Below, piece after piece: positions 18,367-28,422 of a DNA stretch of 51,910 nucleotides. The stretch is from Pseudomonadota bacterium (lineage in GTDB: Bacteria > Pseudomonadota > Gammaproteobacteria > Steroidobacterales > Steroidobacteraceae). The stretch covers positions 1-51,910 of the forward strand of contig JAJYFU010000009.1 in NCBI GenBank assembly GCA_021790795.1, written 5' to 3'. The position numbers and the translations under genes are program-made. The number at the start of each line of letters is the position of its first letter. Within the stretch, counting starts at the first letter, position 1. The notes under the pieces were generated by a model. The model was not told where the DNA came from, ran no database searches, and saw nothing but the letters and a program-made list of their open reading frames with translations.

Positions 18367-21300
18367 GTGGCCGCCTTGCGGACGCTGGTTCGGTTCTGCC
18401 TGCGGTATCGCTACGCCGTCGTCCTGGTCGCCGCCGGATTGTGCATCCTGGCGTTCTTCGATGTCAGGAACACCGCCGTCCGGGTGTTTCCCTCGTTCGA
18501 GCCGCCGGTCGTCAAGGTCATCACGCGCGTTCCCGGTCTCTCGCCGCGGGGCATCGAGCTGTCCGTCACCGACATGCTGGAGCAGGGGCTCACGGGCCTG
18601 TCCGGCCTGCGGGCCACGGTGTCGCGGTCGCAACCGGGGGTGTCGATCATCACCCTGATCTTCCGCAGTCATACCCGTGTCGCGCTGGATCGCAAAGCGG
18701 TCGCCGCGCGCCTGTCGGAACTGACTCCGACTCTGCCTCCCGAGGCCGTTCCGCACATCGAGAGGCTCACCTCCATGGTGGGCGTGGCGGCGGAGATTGG
18801 CGTTCTCGGCACAGGAATTTCGCCGTTGACGGTTGGCCGGCTCGTCGAGACGCGGATCGTACCGGAGCTGGAAGCGACCGCGGGCGTGGCGAAGGTGGAC
18901 GTGTACGGCGCGGCCACGCCGGTCATCGCCGTCGAGCCGCACGTGTCGGCGATGCTCGCGACCGGGATCGGCTGGGGGCACCTCGCCAAGGCGGCTCATC
19001 AAGCCAGCGCCGTTTTGGGCCTCGGCGCCGTGACGTCGCCCAATCAGCGCATCCTGGTTGAAGGGCATGGACAGACCCTCACGAGCGCCGCGCTCGCCGA
19101 CAGCGTCATCGGCCAGCACGACGGCCGGCCGCTCACGATGGGGATGGTGGCGCGGGTGGTCACCACCGCGGCGCCGCGCGTCGGCGCCGCGCTGATCGGC
19201 AATCGGCCGGGCGTGGTTCTGGTGGTCTGGGCGCAGCATGGCGCCGCGACATCGGCGGTCGCCGCGCGCGTGCAGCGCAAAGTACGGCGGCTGCGCATGG
19301 AGCTGCGCGGCCGGCACATTCTCATCCGCTCCCATGCCTTCGTCCCCGCGGCGTTCAGCCGGGTGGCCGTCGCGAACGTGCTGCGCCTGGTGCTGCTCGG
19401 GGCGGTGGGGATTCTGCTGATCCTCGCGCTGGCGTTGCGCGACTGGCGGATGATCGCCGTGGCCTACATGCCGATCATCGTGTCCGTTCTCGGGACTCTG
19501 GCGGCACTGCATTTCTCCGGCGTTCCGCTCAATACGCTCGGCCTGTCGGGCCTTGCGATCGCTCTGGCGGAGATCGTCCACGACTCGGTGGCGGACGGCA
19601 TCACCATCCAGCGCAGGCTCCTGCAGGAACCCGGCGCGGACAGCGTGCCGCGCAAGCTGCAGGTCATCGGGGATGCGGCCGTGGCGATACGCTCGAAGGC
19701 CGTGATCTGCGCGCTCGTGACCTCTATTCTGTTCGTGCCGATCGTTCTGTTGCCGGGATTTCCGGGCGAGCTGTTCGGGCCGGTCGCAATCACCTACATC
19801 ATCGCGATCGTGACGTCCGTCGCGGTCAATCTCGCATTCAGCCCCGCTCTGGCCGGAATTCTGCTGGCCGATGTCGGTCCTGGCCGGGCCCCGCCCGACC
19901 CTCCGCGGGCGGTGCGGCGGCTGTATCAGTGGTTGATACAGCCCGCGAAGCTCCTGATGTGGGTGGAGGCGGGCATCGCCGCGGTGTTGTTCGCTGTCAT
20001 TGCCGGCAGTATCCCCTTCCTGCGTGTGGGGTTGCTGCCGACTTTCAGCCAGCGGGCGCTGGTGGTGCACCTGCGAACGGCGCCCGGAACATCCCTCGGC
20101 CAGACGGAGCGGATCGTCGGCGCCTATGTCGCCAGACTGCGTGGCCTGCCCGGCGTTCAGCATGTCATCGCTCTGGTCGGTCGCGGCCGGCCCAGCGACC
20201 ACTCGACGGACGTCAACCGCGCGGCTCTGGATGTCACGACGGCCAGCAACGCGCCGCAGGCGATTCATTCGATGGAAGCGGCGATCATGCGGGCGCTCGC
20301 GTGTCCGCCGGCCCTGGACTGCGCGGTGAGCACGTTCATGGATGAGAGGATGCGCCGGACGCTGCCGGGCTACACGGCTCCGCTGGCGATGTCCCTGACG
20401 GGCGTCGCGGGCGCGGCGATCAGGACGGAGGCGGTGCGGCTCGAGCGGGAGATTCGCCGGATGCCCTCGGTCCGCAAGGCTACCCTGGACCCAACGCTGC
20501 GGCGGCGCACCATCATCCGGATCAGGCCCGAGCGCTCGGCGATGGCGCAGTACGGCGTAACGTCACGCGCCGTGCTGAGCACGGTCGCCGCGGCTTATCC
20601 GGGTCGGCGGGTCGCGAGCGTGTACGTGCGCGACTATCGCGAGCCGGTGGAGCTGCTCGCGACGCGCCGCGAGCGAGGCGACGCCATGGCGCTGGAGCGC
20701 ACGCCGATTCGGGCCGACGACGGGCGCCTGGTGCCCCTGGAGCTCGTCGCCCGTGTCGGCTTCAGACGCGCGGTGGGGACGATCGCCCAGAAGGACGGGG
20801 AGCGGGTTCAGCGTCTGTTGGTCTGGCCGCGCCGAGGGTACACGGTGCCGGGCGTCAGGCGGCGGATCGCGGGGCTGGCGGGCGCGCGCGGGTCGGCGAT
20901 GGCGCCGACGGTGAGTTTCACGGGGATCTCCCAGGTCGTTTCCCGGGCGGCGCGCGCGGTCATCGTGCGCGCGGCCATCGCCCTGATGGTCGTGGTCTTC
21001 TTGCTGTGGGTGCTGCTCACCGAGGCGCGGGCGGTGGCGATGTTGTCGCTGGGGCTGCCGGTCGCGGTTTCCGGCGGCATCGCGATGATCTGGCTGTTTC
21101 TGCACGGCACGGCCAATTTCGCGGTATTGATCGGACTGGTTGCGCTGTTCGGCATCGCGTTGCGCAACGGCCTGCTGTTGGTTTTTTATTATCGCACCCT
21201 GTCCCCCGGCGGCGAGTCGGGAATAACCGTGGAGAAGGCGCGCGCGATCGCGGTGGAGATGCTGCCGGTGGTCCTGGTCACCGCGTCGGTCGCGATCATG

Positions 21301-21477
21301 GGCCTGTTGCCTTTGGCGGTGTACGGCGGCACGGCGGGCGACGAGATCGCCGGACCGCTGGCCGTCGTCATCATCGGCGGCCTGGGCACGGGCGCCATCC
21401 TCACCGCGCTGGCGTTGCCGCGGATGTTACCGCGGATCCTGCACGTGGGCCGCATGCGGCGGCGCGAGGATGTCTAG
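18367..21477 (+). CDS. RND efflux pump, heavy-metal efflux (CusA/CzcA)-like
   Basis: 1036 aa; VRVFPSFEPPVVKVITRVPGLSPRGIELSVTDMLEQGLTGLSGL, large periplasmic loops, TM block NTLGLSGLAIALAEIVHDSVADGI, IGLVALFGIALRNGLLLVFYYRTL. Confidence 0.87.
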   Translation: MAALRTLVRFCLRYRYAVVLVAAGLCILAFFDVRNTAVRVFPSFEPPVVKVITRVPGLSPRGIELSVTDMLEQGLTGLSGLRATVSRSQPGVSIITLIFRSHTRVALDRKAVAARLSELTPTLPPEAVPHIERLTSMVGVAAEIGVLGTGISPLTVGRLVETRIVPELEATAGVAKVDVYGAATPVIAVEPHVSAMLATGIGWGHLAKAAHQASAVLGLGAVTSPNQRILVEGHGQTLTSAALADSVIGQHDGRPLTMGMVARVVTTAAPRVGAALIGNRPGVVLVVWAQHGAATSAVAARVQRKVRRLRMELRGRHILIRSHAFVPAAFSRVAVANVLRLVLLGAVGILLILALALRDWRMIAVAYMPIIVSVLGTLAALHFSGVPLNTLGLSGLAIALAEIVHDSVADGITIQRRLLQEPGADSVPRKLQVIGDAAVAIRSKAVICALVTSILFVPIVLLPGFPGELFGPVAITYIIAIVTSVAVNLAFSPALAGILLADVGPGRAPPDPPRAVRRLYQWLIQPAKLLMWVEAGIAAVLFAVIAGSIPFLRVGLLPTFSQRALVVHLRTAPGTSLGQTERIVGAYVARLRGLPGVQHVIALVGRGRPSDHSTDVNRAALDVTTASNAPQAIHSMEAAIMRALACPPALDCAVSTFMDERMRRTLPGYTAPLAMSLTGVAGAAIRTEAVRLEREIRRMPSVRKATLDPTLRRRTIIRIRPERSAMAQYGVTSRAVLSTVAAAYPGRRVASVYVRDYREPVELLATRRERGDAMALERTPIRADDGRLVPLELVARVGFRRAVGTIAQKDGERVQRLLVWPRRGYTVPGVRRRIAGLAGARGSAMAPTVSFTGISQVVSRAARAVIVRAAIALMVVVFLLWVLLTEARAVAMLSLGLPVAVSGGIAMIWLFLHGTANFAVLIGLVALFGIALRNGLLLVFYYRTLSPGGESGITVEKARAIAVEMLPVVLVTASVAIMGLLPLAVYGGTAGDEIAGPLAVVIIGGLGTGAILTALALPRMLPRILHVGRMRRREDV

Positions 21478-21504
21478 GGCCGCGACGGGTGTTGTCCGCG
21501 GCCC
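21477..21504. terminator. GC-rich stem-loop after the RND gene, possible terminator
   Basis: GGGCCGCG (21477-21484) / CGCGGCCC (21497-21504), perfect 8-bp stem, 12-nt loop; no T-tract. Confidence 0.35.
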
Positions 21505-21656
21505 GGTTCGCGCCGGCGGGCCGAGGGCCCGAAGTGTTGACGAATCGCGACATGTCGGGCGCGCGGCGGCGGGAATCGTGACGTATCCCTCGCGCTCGTT
21601 CTAAAGTATGCCCCAGAACGGAGGTCGAGCCCGCCGTCACCGCGCAGGAGGAAGTC

Positions 21657-23618
21657 ATGTCGCAGGTCCATGCAGCCACCCAGCCGGGGACGCTCGGTTC
21701 GTATGATCTGAGCGAGCGCCTCGGAATCGGCGGCCTGGGCGAAGTCTGGCGGGCCTACGATCGGGCGCGGGGCGTCGAAGTGGCCGTGAAGATACTCGCC
21801 GGGGATCGGGCCGCGTCGGCGGCGGCTTGGGCGGCGCTCGAGCGCGAGCATGCCGTCGCCGGGATGCTGCACCACCCGGGGATTCTGCAGGTGCAGCCGC
21901 CCGAGCGCATCGAGGGGCGCGCGGTGCTGCCGATGGAGCTCGCCGATGGCGGGGATCTCGCCGAGCTGCGCGGCCGAGGATATCTGCACATCGTTCCGGT
22001 GCTGCTCGAGGTCGCCGCGGCGCTTCAGTACGCGCACGAGCGCGGGGTGGTGCACAGGGATCTGAAGCCGGGCAACATCCTGTTCGACCGCCGCGGGCGG
22101 GTGAAGCTCGCCGATTTCGGGAGCGCCGCCGTGCTGTCGCACGGCCGCGCGGATCCGGCCGGTGCGGCCGGCGGCGAGATGTCGCCCTTCAGTGCCAGTC
22201 CCGAGCAACTGCGCGGCGAGCCGGCGCGTCCCGCCGACGACATCTACGGTCTGGGCGCCGTGGCCTACGATCTGCTGGCGGGCCGGCCGCCGTACTTTCC
22301 TCACTTCGATGCCGCGCGGATCCAAGCCGGACCGGTGCCCCGGCTGGTGCCGCTGCAGCCGGCCCCGGTACGCCTGATCAATCTGATCCTGTGGATGCTC
22401 GCGGCGCGCGCCGAGAACCGGCCCACCCTGCCGCAGGTGACCGATGAGCTCGAGGCGAGCCTGAACACCACGTCGGCGCTCGATCCCGCGAAAGACTTCG
22501 CTCGCCGGCCGACGCAACGAGTCCCGGTCGAGCGACCGGTGGATGTCGAGCCCGAGCCGTCCATCGCGGTCGAGCCCGAGCCGTCCCTGGCGGCCGAGCC
22601 CGCCCCGATGTCCGTGGACGACGACTTGAGCCTGACCCTCGATGAATTCCCGCAGGACCGCGGGCTGTCCGTTGCGCGGTATGGCGAACCGCCGAGACCC
22701 CGTCGTCTGCGCTACCTGCTGGTCGGTCTGGTGTGCGGCGCGGCGCTCGGGGTGGGCGCGCTGCAATGGCTGTCGCGTCAAGGCTTGACCGGCAGCCCGC
22801 TGCACGTGCTGTCGGCGACGCTGTTCGGCGCTCCCATCGAGCGGCCGCCCGTGGATCCTGTGCGGCGGGCGGGCCCACGGCCGATCGTGCGGCCGGCTCC
22901 GTCTCCTCCATCCGGTTTGGCCGCATTGGGCCGCCTGGTGGCGCAGCGCGCCGGATTCAACCAGCAGTTGAGCTTCCTCGCGGCGCGTGGGGCGTCGACC
23001 TGGGATGCGGCCGATTTCGCGGCGGCCAGGGCCGAGGCGCTCGATACCAGCCGCGCCGAGGAAGTGGGCGACATCGCGGCGACGCGCCGGCATTGGCGGC
23101 TCGCCGAGCGTTCGCTCGCGGAGCTGGAACGCGAGGCACCGCGCGCGCTGGCGGCGGAGTTGGCGGCGGGCCGCAGCGCGCTGGCGGCCGGACACCGCGG
23201 CGCGGCTGCCCGAGCGTTTGCGCTCGCCCGGCGTATCGATCCGGCGAACCGGCGCGCCGTCGCGGGTGAGCGGCAGGTTCGGTTGCTGGCGGCCCTCGCG
23301 CCGCTGATGAGCGACGCTCGGCGCGCGGAACAAGCCCACGACTATGCGCGCGCCGCACGCGATGTCAGGCAGGTGCTGGCGCGCGACCCGGGGTACGCTG
23401 CGGCGAAAGCCGCTCTGGCCCAAGTCCACGCCGCGTTTGCGCGCGCCGGCTACGCGAAGGCGGAGCGCGCGGGCGTCGCGGCATTTGCGGGCGGCCGGCT
23501 GTTTCAGGCGCAGGCCGACTTCCAGCAGGCGCTGGTCTTCCGCTCCCACGGCATCGAGGCGACCAAGGGGCTCGAAGAGGTGAACGCCGCTCTGCGCGAG
23601 CGGGCGGCCTTGCCGTAG
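21657..23618 (+). CDS. Hanks-type serine/threonine protein kinase, membrane-anchored, with C-terminal helical repeats
   Basis: LGIGGLGEVWRAYDRARGVEVAVKIL, VVHRDLKPGNILFDRRGRVKLADFGSAAVL, SPEQLRGEPARPADDIYGLGAVAYDLLAGRPP; TM segment LRYLLVGLVCGAALGVGALQWL; C-terminal TPR-like alpha-helical region. Confidence 0.88.
   Translation: MSQVHAATQPGTLGSYDLSERLGIGGLGEVWRAYDRARGVEVAVKILAGDRAASAAAWAALEREHAVAGMLHHPGILQVQPPERIEGRAVLPMELADGGDLAELRGRGYLHIVPVLLEVAAALQYAHERGVVHRDLKPGNILFDRRGRVKLADFGSAAVLSHGRADPAGAAGGEMSPFSASPEQLRGEPARPADDIYGLGAVAYDLLAGRPPYFPHFDAARIQAGPVPRLVPLQPAPVRLINLILWMLAARAENRPTLPQVTDELEASLNTTSALDPAKDFARRPTQRVPVERPVDVEPEPSIAVEPEPSLAAEPAPMSVDDDLSLTLDEFPQDRGLSVARYGEPPRPRRLRYLLVGLVCGAALGVGALQWLSRQGLTGSPLHVLSATLFGAPIERPPVDPVRRAGPRPIVRPAPSPPSGLAALGRLVAQRAGFNQQLSFLAARGASTWDAADFAAARAEALDTSRAEEVGDIAATRRHWRLAERSLAELEREAPRALAAELAAGRSALAAGHRGAAARAFALARRIDPANRRAVAGERQVRLLAALAPLMSDARRAEQAHDYARAARDVRQVLARDPGYAAAKAALAQVHAAFARAGYAKAERAGVAAFAGGRLFQAQADFQQALVFRSHGIEATKGLEEVNAALRERAALP
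22545..22613 (+). repeat. 24-bp tandem repeat (about 2.5 copies) encoding VEPEPS(I/L)A in the kinase linker
   Basis: GTCGAGCCCGAGCCGTCCATCGCG / GTCGAGCCCGAGCCGTCCCTGGCG / partial GCCGAGCCCGCCCCG. Confidence 0.8.
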
Positions 23619-23622
23619 TGGA

Positions 23623-24453
23623 CTACTCCGCTCTCAACAGCTCGTTGATTGACGTCTTGGCGCGCGTCCTGGCGTCGACGCGCTTGACGATCACCGCGCA
23701 GGCGAGGGCGTAGCGACCGTCGGGCGAGGGCAGCGTACCGGGAACGACCACCGAGCCGGCCGGAACGCGCCCGTAGAGGATCTGACCGCTGGCGCGGTCG
23801 TAGATGCGCGTGCTCTGTCCGATGAACACACCCATGGAGATCACCGAGCCGGTCTCGACGACCACGCCCTCGACGATCTCGGAGCGCGCGCCGATGAAGC
23901 ACTCGTCCTCGACGATGGTGGGGCTCGCCTGCAGCGGCTCGAGCACCCCGCCGATACCGACCCCGCCGGACAGATGCACGTTGCGGCCGATCTGCGCGCA
24001 CGAGCCCACGGTGGCCCAGGTGTCGACCATGGCGCCGGAATCGATGTAGGCGCCGATGTTGACATAGCTCGGCATCAGCACGGTGTTCGGCGCAACGTAG
24101 GCGCCCTTGCGCACCACGGCGTGTGGCACGATGCGCGTTGCCCCCGAGCGCAGTTGCTCGGCGGTGGCCTGCGCGTACTTCAACGGCACTTTGTCGTAGA
24201 AGCGGGTGAAGCCGGCGTCGACCACGCTGTTCTCGCGCGTGCGGAAGTAAAGCAGCACCGCCTTCTTCAGCCACTCGTTGACCACCCAGTGCCCGTCGCG
24301 GCGTTCCGCGACTCGGGCGCGCCCGCAATCGAGCGCCCCGATGCACTCATCGAGCTGGGCCGCGAGGCCCGCGGGCATCTTGTCCGGGCCGAGCTCGGCG
24401 CGGCGCTCGAAGGCCGCCTCGATAGCGGCCTGGAGTGTGGTGATCCGGGTCAT
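23623..24453 (-). CDS. dapD: 2,3,4,5-tetrahydropyridine-2,6-dicarboxylate N-succinyltransferase
   Basis: [15 protein letters not shown], left-handed beta-helix hexapeptides [80 protein letters not shown]. Confidence 0.96.
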   Translation of the reverse strand: MTRITTLQAAIEAAFERRAELGPDKMPAGLAAQLDECIGALDCGRARVAERRDGHWVVNEWLKKAVLLYFRTRENSVVDAGFTRFYDKVPLKYAQATAEQLRSGATRIVPHAVVRKGAYVAPNTVLMPSYVNIGAYIDSGAMVDTWATVGSCAQIGRNVHLSGGVGIGGVLEPLQASPTIVEDECFIGARSEIVEGVVVETGSVISMGVFIGQSTRIYDRASGQILYGRVPAGSVVVPGTLPSPDGRYALACAVIVKRVDARTRAKTSINELLRAE

Positions 24454-25655
24454 TTTTCTCGACTTTCAACATAGCGGCGGATGCGCTCCGCGGCTTCGAC
24501 GCATTGGGCGACGCTCGGCACGAGCGAGATGCGTACGCGCCCGGCTCCCGGGTTGCCGTGAGCTCCGTCGCGGGCCAGATAGCTGCCGGGCAGCACCAGC
24601 ACCGCCTCGGTCGCATAGAGCTCGCGGGTGAATCTCTCGTCGTCCTCACCCACGGCGGTCCATAGATAGAACGCGCCGTCGGGCTTCTCGACCGGCAGCA
24701 CCGGCGAGAGGATCTCCATCACCCGCGCGAATTTCTCCTGATACAGGCGGCGGTTCTGCGCCGCATGCGCATCGTCGCGCCAGGCGCCGATGCTGGCCAG
24801 TTGGGTCGGCACCGGCATGGCGCAGCCGTGGTAGGTGCGATAGAGCAGGAAACGGGCCATGATGCCCGGATCGCCGCACACGAATCCCGAGCGCAGGCCG
24901 GGCACGCTCGAGCGCTTGGAGAGGCTGTGAAAGACGATGCACCGCTCGAAGCGCTCGCGCCCGGCGGCGGCCGCGGTCGCGAGCAGCCCGGGCGGCGGGT
25001 TGCGCTCCTCGAGATAGATGTCCGCGTAGCACTCGTCGGCGGCGACGATGAAATCATGCTGCTCGGCGAGCCTGAGCGCGCGCTCGAGGAAGGCGCGATC
25101 GAGCACCTTGCCTGTGGGATTGCCCGGACTGCACAGTATCAACACCTGACAGTGCCGCCAGACACTGTCCGGCACCGCCTCGAGCTCCGGCGTGTAACCG
25201 TTGGCGGCCGTGGTGTCGAGCAGGTAGGGGCGGGCGCCGGCCAGCAGCGCCGCGCCCTCGTAGATCTGGTAGAACGGATTGGGCATCGCCACCAGCGCCT
25301 CGCCGCCGCTGGCGTCGACGGCGGCCTGGACGAACGCGAACAGCGCCTCGCGGGTGCCGTTGACGGGCAGCACCATGGTGTCCGGATCGATGCGCCCGGC
25401 GGCCAAGCCGTTGCGGCGCTCGAGCCACGCGGCGCACGCGGCGCGCAGCTCGGCCAGCCCGGCGGTGGTCGGATAGGTGTCCAGGCGGTGCGCGTTGGCG
25501 CGCAGCGCCTCGAGCACCATCGGCGGGGGCGCGTGGCGGGGCTCGCCGATCGACATCGCGATCCGCTCGAGGCGCGCGGGCGGGGCGACACCGGCGTTCA
25601 GGCGCGCGAGGCGCTCGAAGGGATAAGCGTGCAGACGCTCCAGCCGCGGGTTCAT
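24450..25655 (-). CDS. dapC: Succinyldiaminopimelate transaminase (DapC)
   Basis: PLP aminotransferase fold: [59 protein letters not shown]; adjacent to dapD. Confidence 0.92.
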   Translation of the reverse strand: MNPRLERLHAYPFERLARLNAGVAPPARLERIAMSIGEPRHAPPPMVLEALRANAHRLDTYPTTAGLAELRAACAAWLERRNGLAAGRIDPDTMVLPVNGTREALFAFVQAAVDASGGEALVAMPNPFYQIYEGAALLAGARPYLLDTTAANGYTPELEAVPDSVWRHCQVLILCSPGNPTGKVLDRAFLERALRLAEQHDFIVAADECYADIYLEERNPPPGLLATAAAAGRERFERCIVFHSLSKRSSVPGLRSGFVCGDPGIMARFLLYRTYHGCAMPVPTQLASIGAWRDDAHAAQNRRLYQEKFARVMEILSPVLPVEKPDGAFYLWTAVGEDDERFTRELYATEAVLVLPGSYLARDGAHGNPGAGRVRISLVPSVAQCVEAAERIRRYVESREK

Positions 25656-25671
25656 GTGTGGCTCCTGGTGC

Positions 25672-28422
25672 TCAGGCGGCGGCGCGCTGGGCGAGCGTGT
25701 GGTACAGCATGTCGCTCAGGCGCGCCGCGCGCGCTTCCTCTAGCGGACGGCCGTCGAGGTCGGTGACGTAGAAGATGTCCTCGGCCCGCTCGCCGACGGT
25801 CACGATCTTGGCCGCCTGCAGCACGATGCCCTCGCTCGTGAGCACCTTGCCGACATCGTACAGCAGCCCGGGCCGGTCTCCGGCGATCAGCTCGATCACC
25901 GAGCGCGCGTTGCGCTCGTCGACACTGATGGCGATCTGAGTCGGTGTGTGAAACATGCGCGCCTGGCGGGGCACGCGCCGGTGCACGGCCACGCTCTCCC
26001 GCGGATGGTTCAGCGAGCGCCACAGCGCCTCCTCGATCTCCTCGCGCCGCTCGCCGTCGGCGATCGGCGCGCCGTCGTCTTCGAGCACATGGTACAGGTC
26101 GAGGCTGAAGCCATCGCCCGTGGGCGTGATGCGCGCATCCACGACGTTCAGGCCAAGCTGATCGAGGACCGCGGTGGTGCGTCCAAAGCCATGCTGCAGC
26201 ACGCGAGTGAAGATCAACACGGCGGTTGTGCCGTGCACGCTGCGCGGGTCGAGCGCCACCAGCGGCTCGTCGGAGCTCGGGTCGCGGTCGGTGAGCAGGC
26301 GCATGTGCCAGGCGGCTTCCTCCGGAGAGTGCTGCAGAAAGTAGCTGTCCGAGAAGCGCCGCCAGACCCGCTCGATGCTCTCCGAGGAGATTCCGCGCGC
26401 CAGCATCAGCTTGCGTGCCGCTTCCCGCGTCTCGCTCACGAGCTGCTCCGGATCGATCGGGGACTCCAGGCCGCGGCGCAGCGCCCGGCGCACGCGGTGG
26501 TAGAAGTCGTGGAACAGCGAGGCTTTCCACGAGTTCCACAGCTTCGGGTTGGTGGCGCGCACGTCCGCGCAGGTGAGCACATAGAGATAATCGAGGTGCG
26601 CCTGATCGCCGACATGGCGGGCAAAGGTGTTGATGACTTCGGGATCGGAGATGTCCTGCTTCTGCGCCGTGAGCGAGAACCCCAGGTGGTTGCGCACCAG
26701 CCAGGCGACCATGCGCGCGTCGTAGGGCGAGAGGCCCTGCTCGAGGCAGAATGCCTCGGCATCGGTCGCGCCGAGCTCGGAATGATCGCCGCCGCGTCCC
26801 TTGGCGATGTCGTGAAACAGCGCCGCCAGATAGGCCACCTCGGGCCGCGGCAGCTGCTGCATGATGCGCGAAGCCTCCGGCAGCTCCTGGTCGTAACGCG
26901 CGATGGCGAAGCGCCGCAGGTTGCTGACCACGAACAGCGTGTGCGCATCGACGGTGTAGGCGTGGAACAGGTCGTACTGCATGCGCCCGACGATGCGCCC
27001 GAAGGCCGGTATGTAGCGCCCGAGCACCCCGTAGGTGTTCATCCGGCGCAGCTCGTGCGTGACGCCGACGGGGGAGCGCACGATCTCCAGGAACAGACGG
27101 TGGTGGCGCGGATTCTGGCGAAACTCCTCGTCGATCAGCCACAGGCTTCTCGCCACGGCGCGCATGGTCGAGGCGCGCACGCCGTCGATGTCCGGATGCT
27201 GCTGCAGCAGCACGAACAGCTCGAGCAGCGCCGCAGGGGCGCGCGCGAACACGGTGTCGCTGACCGCCTCGAGCGATCCGCACCGCACCTGGAAGCGGGC
27301 ATTGAGCGGGCGGGGGGGCTCGCTTTCGGTGAGGATGGCCTCGCGGAACAGCTGCAACAGCAGCTCGTTGAGCAGGCTCACGTCCTTGACGGTGCGATAG
27401 TAGCGCTGCATCAGCTGCTCGACCGCCAGGGTGTAGGAGGCGTCCTCGTAACCGAATATCTCCGCCAGGCGGATCTGGTGGTCGAACAGCAGCCGATCCT
27501 CGCGCCGTCCGGTGAGCACGTGCAGGCCGAAGCGCACCTTCCAGAGAAACGACTGCGCCTGTTGCAGCCGGCGCAGCTCGGCGACGGAGAGAAATCCGTG
27601 ACGCGCCAGCTCATCGAGCGTCTCGGCGCCGAAATGGCGTTTGGCGACCCAGGCGATGGTCTGGATGTCGCGCAGCCCGCCCGGACCGCTCTTGACGTTC
27701 GGCTCGAGGTTGTAGGCGGTGTCGTTGGCCTTCAGGTGCCGCTCGGTCTGCTCGTGCACCTTGGCGTCGAAGAACGCGCGGACCGGCCAGAGGTGCTCCG
27801 GCGCGAGCCGCTCGCGCAGGCGGGCCAGCAGCTCGGGGCTGCCGGCGAGCAGTCTCGCCTCGATCAGCGTGGTCATCACCGAGACGTCGGCCTTGCTTTG
27901 CTCGATGCACTCCTCGACGGTGCGCACGCTGTGTCCGACCTCCAGGCCGATGTCCCAGAGGAACGCGAGGAGCCGCTCGAGCGCGGTACGCTCGGCGCCT
28001 TGCGGCGGGCGGTCCACGAGCACCAGGATGTCGACGTCGGAGCACGGCTGCAGCTCGCCGCGGCCGTAGCCGCCGACGGCCACCAGCGCCGCGCCGCGCA
28101 TCGGCGCCCCGCAATGGGCGCCCCAGAGTTCCTGCAGGAGACGATCGATCAGTTGCGCGCGCGCATGCACCAGCGTCTCGATCGGCTCATCGGCGAAGAA
28201 GCGGGCCTTGAGCTGCTCGCGCGCCTCGGCCAGCAGCTCGCGCAGCGCCGCGGGCGAGTCGTGCGCCGCGCCGATCAGTCCCGGCAGGCGCGCCAGCAGC
28301 GGCCAGTCCGGCGGGCCGGCGCCGGGCGCGGGGACGGGAGGGCTAGGGGCCGGCTCGCCCGCCTCATCCGGCTCGGTCTCTCCGGCGGCCACGGCGTCAA
28401 TGTGCGCGGCGGTCGGCCGCAC
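25672..28422 (-). CDS. glnD: Bifunctional uridylyltransferase/uridylyl-removing enzyme GlnD
   Basis: ALVAVGGYGRGELQPCSDVDILVLV (NT domain), AALFHDIAKGRGGDHSELGATDAEAFC (HD), two ACT domains near the C-terminus. ORF extends to 28518; GTG at 28422 is a plausible start limiting overlap with map. Confidence 0.95.
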   Translation of the reverse strand: MRPTAAHIDAVAAGETEPDEAGEPAPSPPVPAPGAGPPDWPLLARLPGLIGAAHDSPAALRELLAEAREQLKARFFADEPIETLVHARAQLIDRLLQELWGAHCGAPMRGAALVAVGGYGRGELQPCSDVDILVLVDRPPQGAERTALERLLAFLWDIGLEVGHSVRTVEECIEQSKADVSVMTTLIEARLLAGSPELLARLRERLAPEHLWPVRAFFDAKVHEQTERHLKANDTAYNLEPNVKSGPGGLRDIQTIAWVAKRHFGAETLDELARHGFLSVAELRRLQQAQSFLWKVRFGLHVLTGRREDRLLFDHQIRLAEIFGYEDASYTLAVEQLMQRYYRTVKDVSLLNELLLQLFREAILTESEPPRPLNARFQVRCGSLEAVSDTVFARAPAALLELFVLLQQHPDIDGVRASTMRAVARSLWLIDEEFRQNPRHHRLFLEIVRSPVGVTHELRRMNTYGVLGRYIPAFGRIVGRMQYDLFHAYTVDAHTLFVVSNLRRFAIARYDQELPEASRIMQQLPRPEVAYLAALFHDIAKGRGGDHSELGATDAEAFCLEQGLSPYDARMVAWLVRNHLGFSLTAQKQDISDPEVINTFARHVGDQAHLDYLYVLTCADVRATNPKLWNSWKASLFHDFYHRVRRALRRGLESPIDPEQLVSETREAARKLMLARGISSESIERVWRRFSDSYFLQHSPEEAAWHMRLLTDRDPSSDEPLVALDPRSVHGTTAVLIFTRVLQHGFGRTTAVLDQLGLNVVDARITPTGDGFSLDLYHVLEDDGAPIADGERREEIEEALWRSLNHPRESVAVHRRVPRQARMFHTPTQIAISVDERNARSVIELIAGDRPGLLYDVGKVLTSEGIVLQAAKIVTVGERAEDIFYVTDLDGRPLEEARAARLSDMLYHTLAQRAAA

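Noticed and set aside
17398-20268. 956-aa minus-strand ORF opposite the adaptor and RND genes
   Set aside because: Arg/Gln/His/Asp-rich translation with no recognisable domain; typical shadow ORF from high GC3 codon bias of the sense genes.
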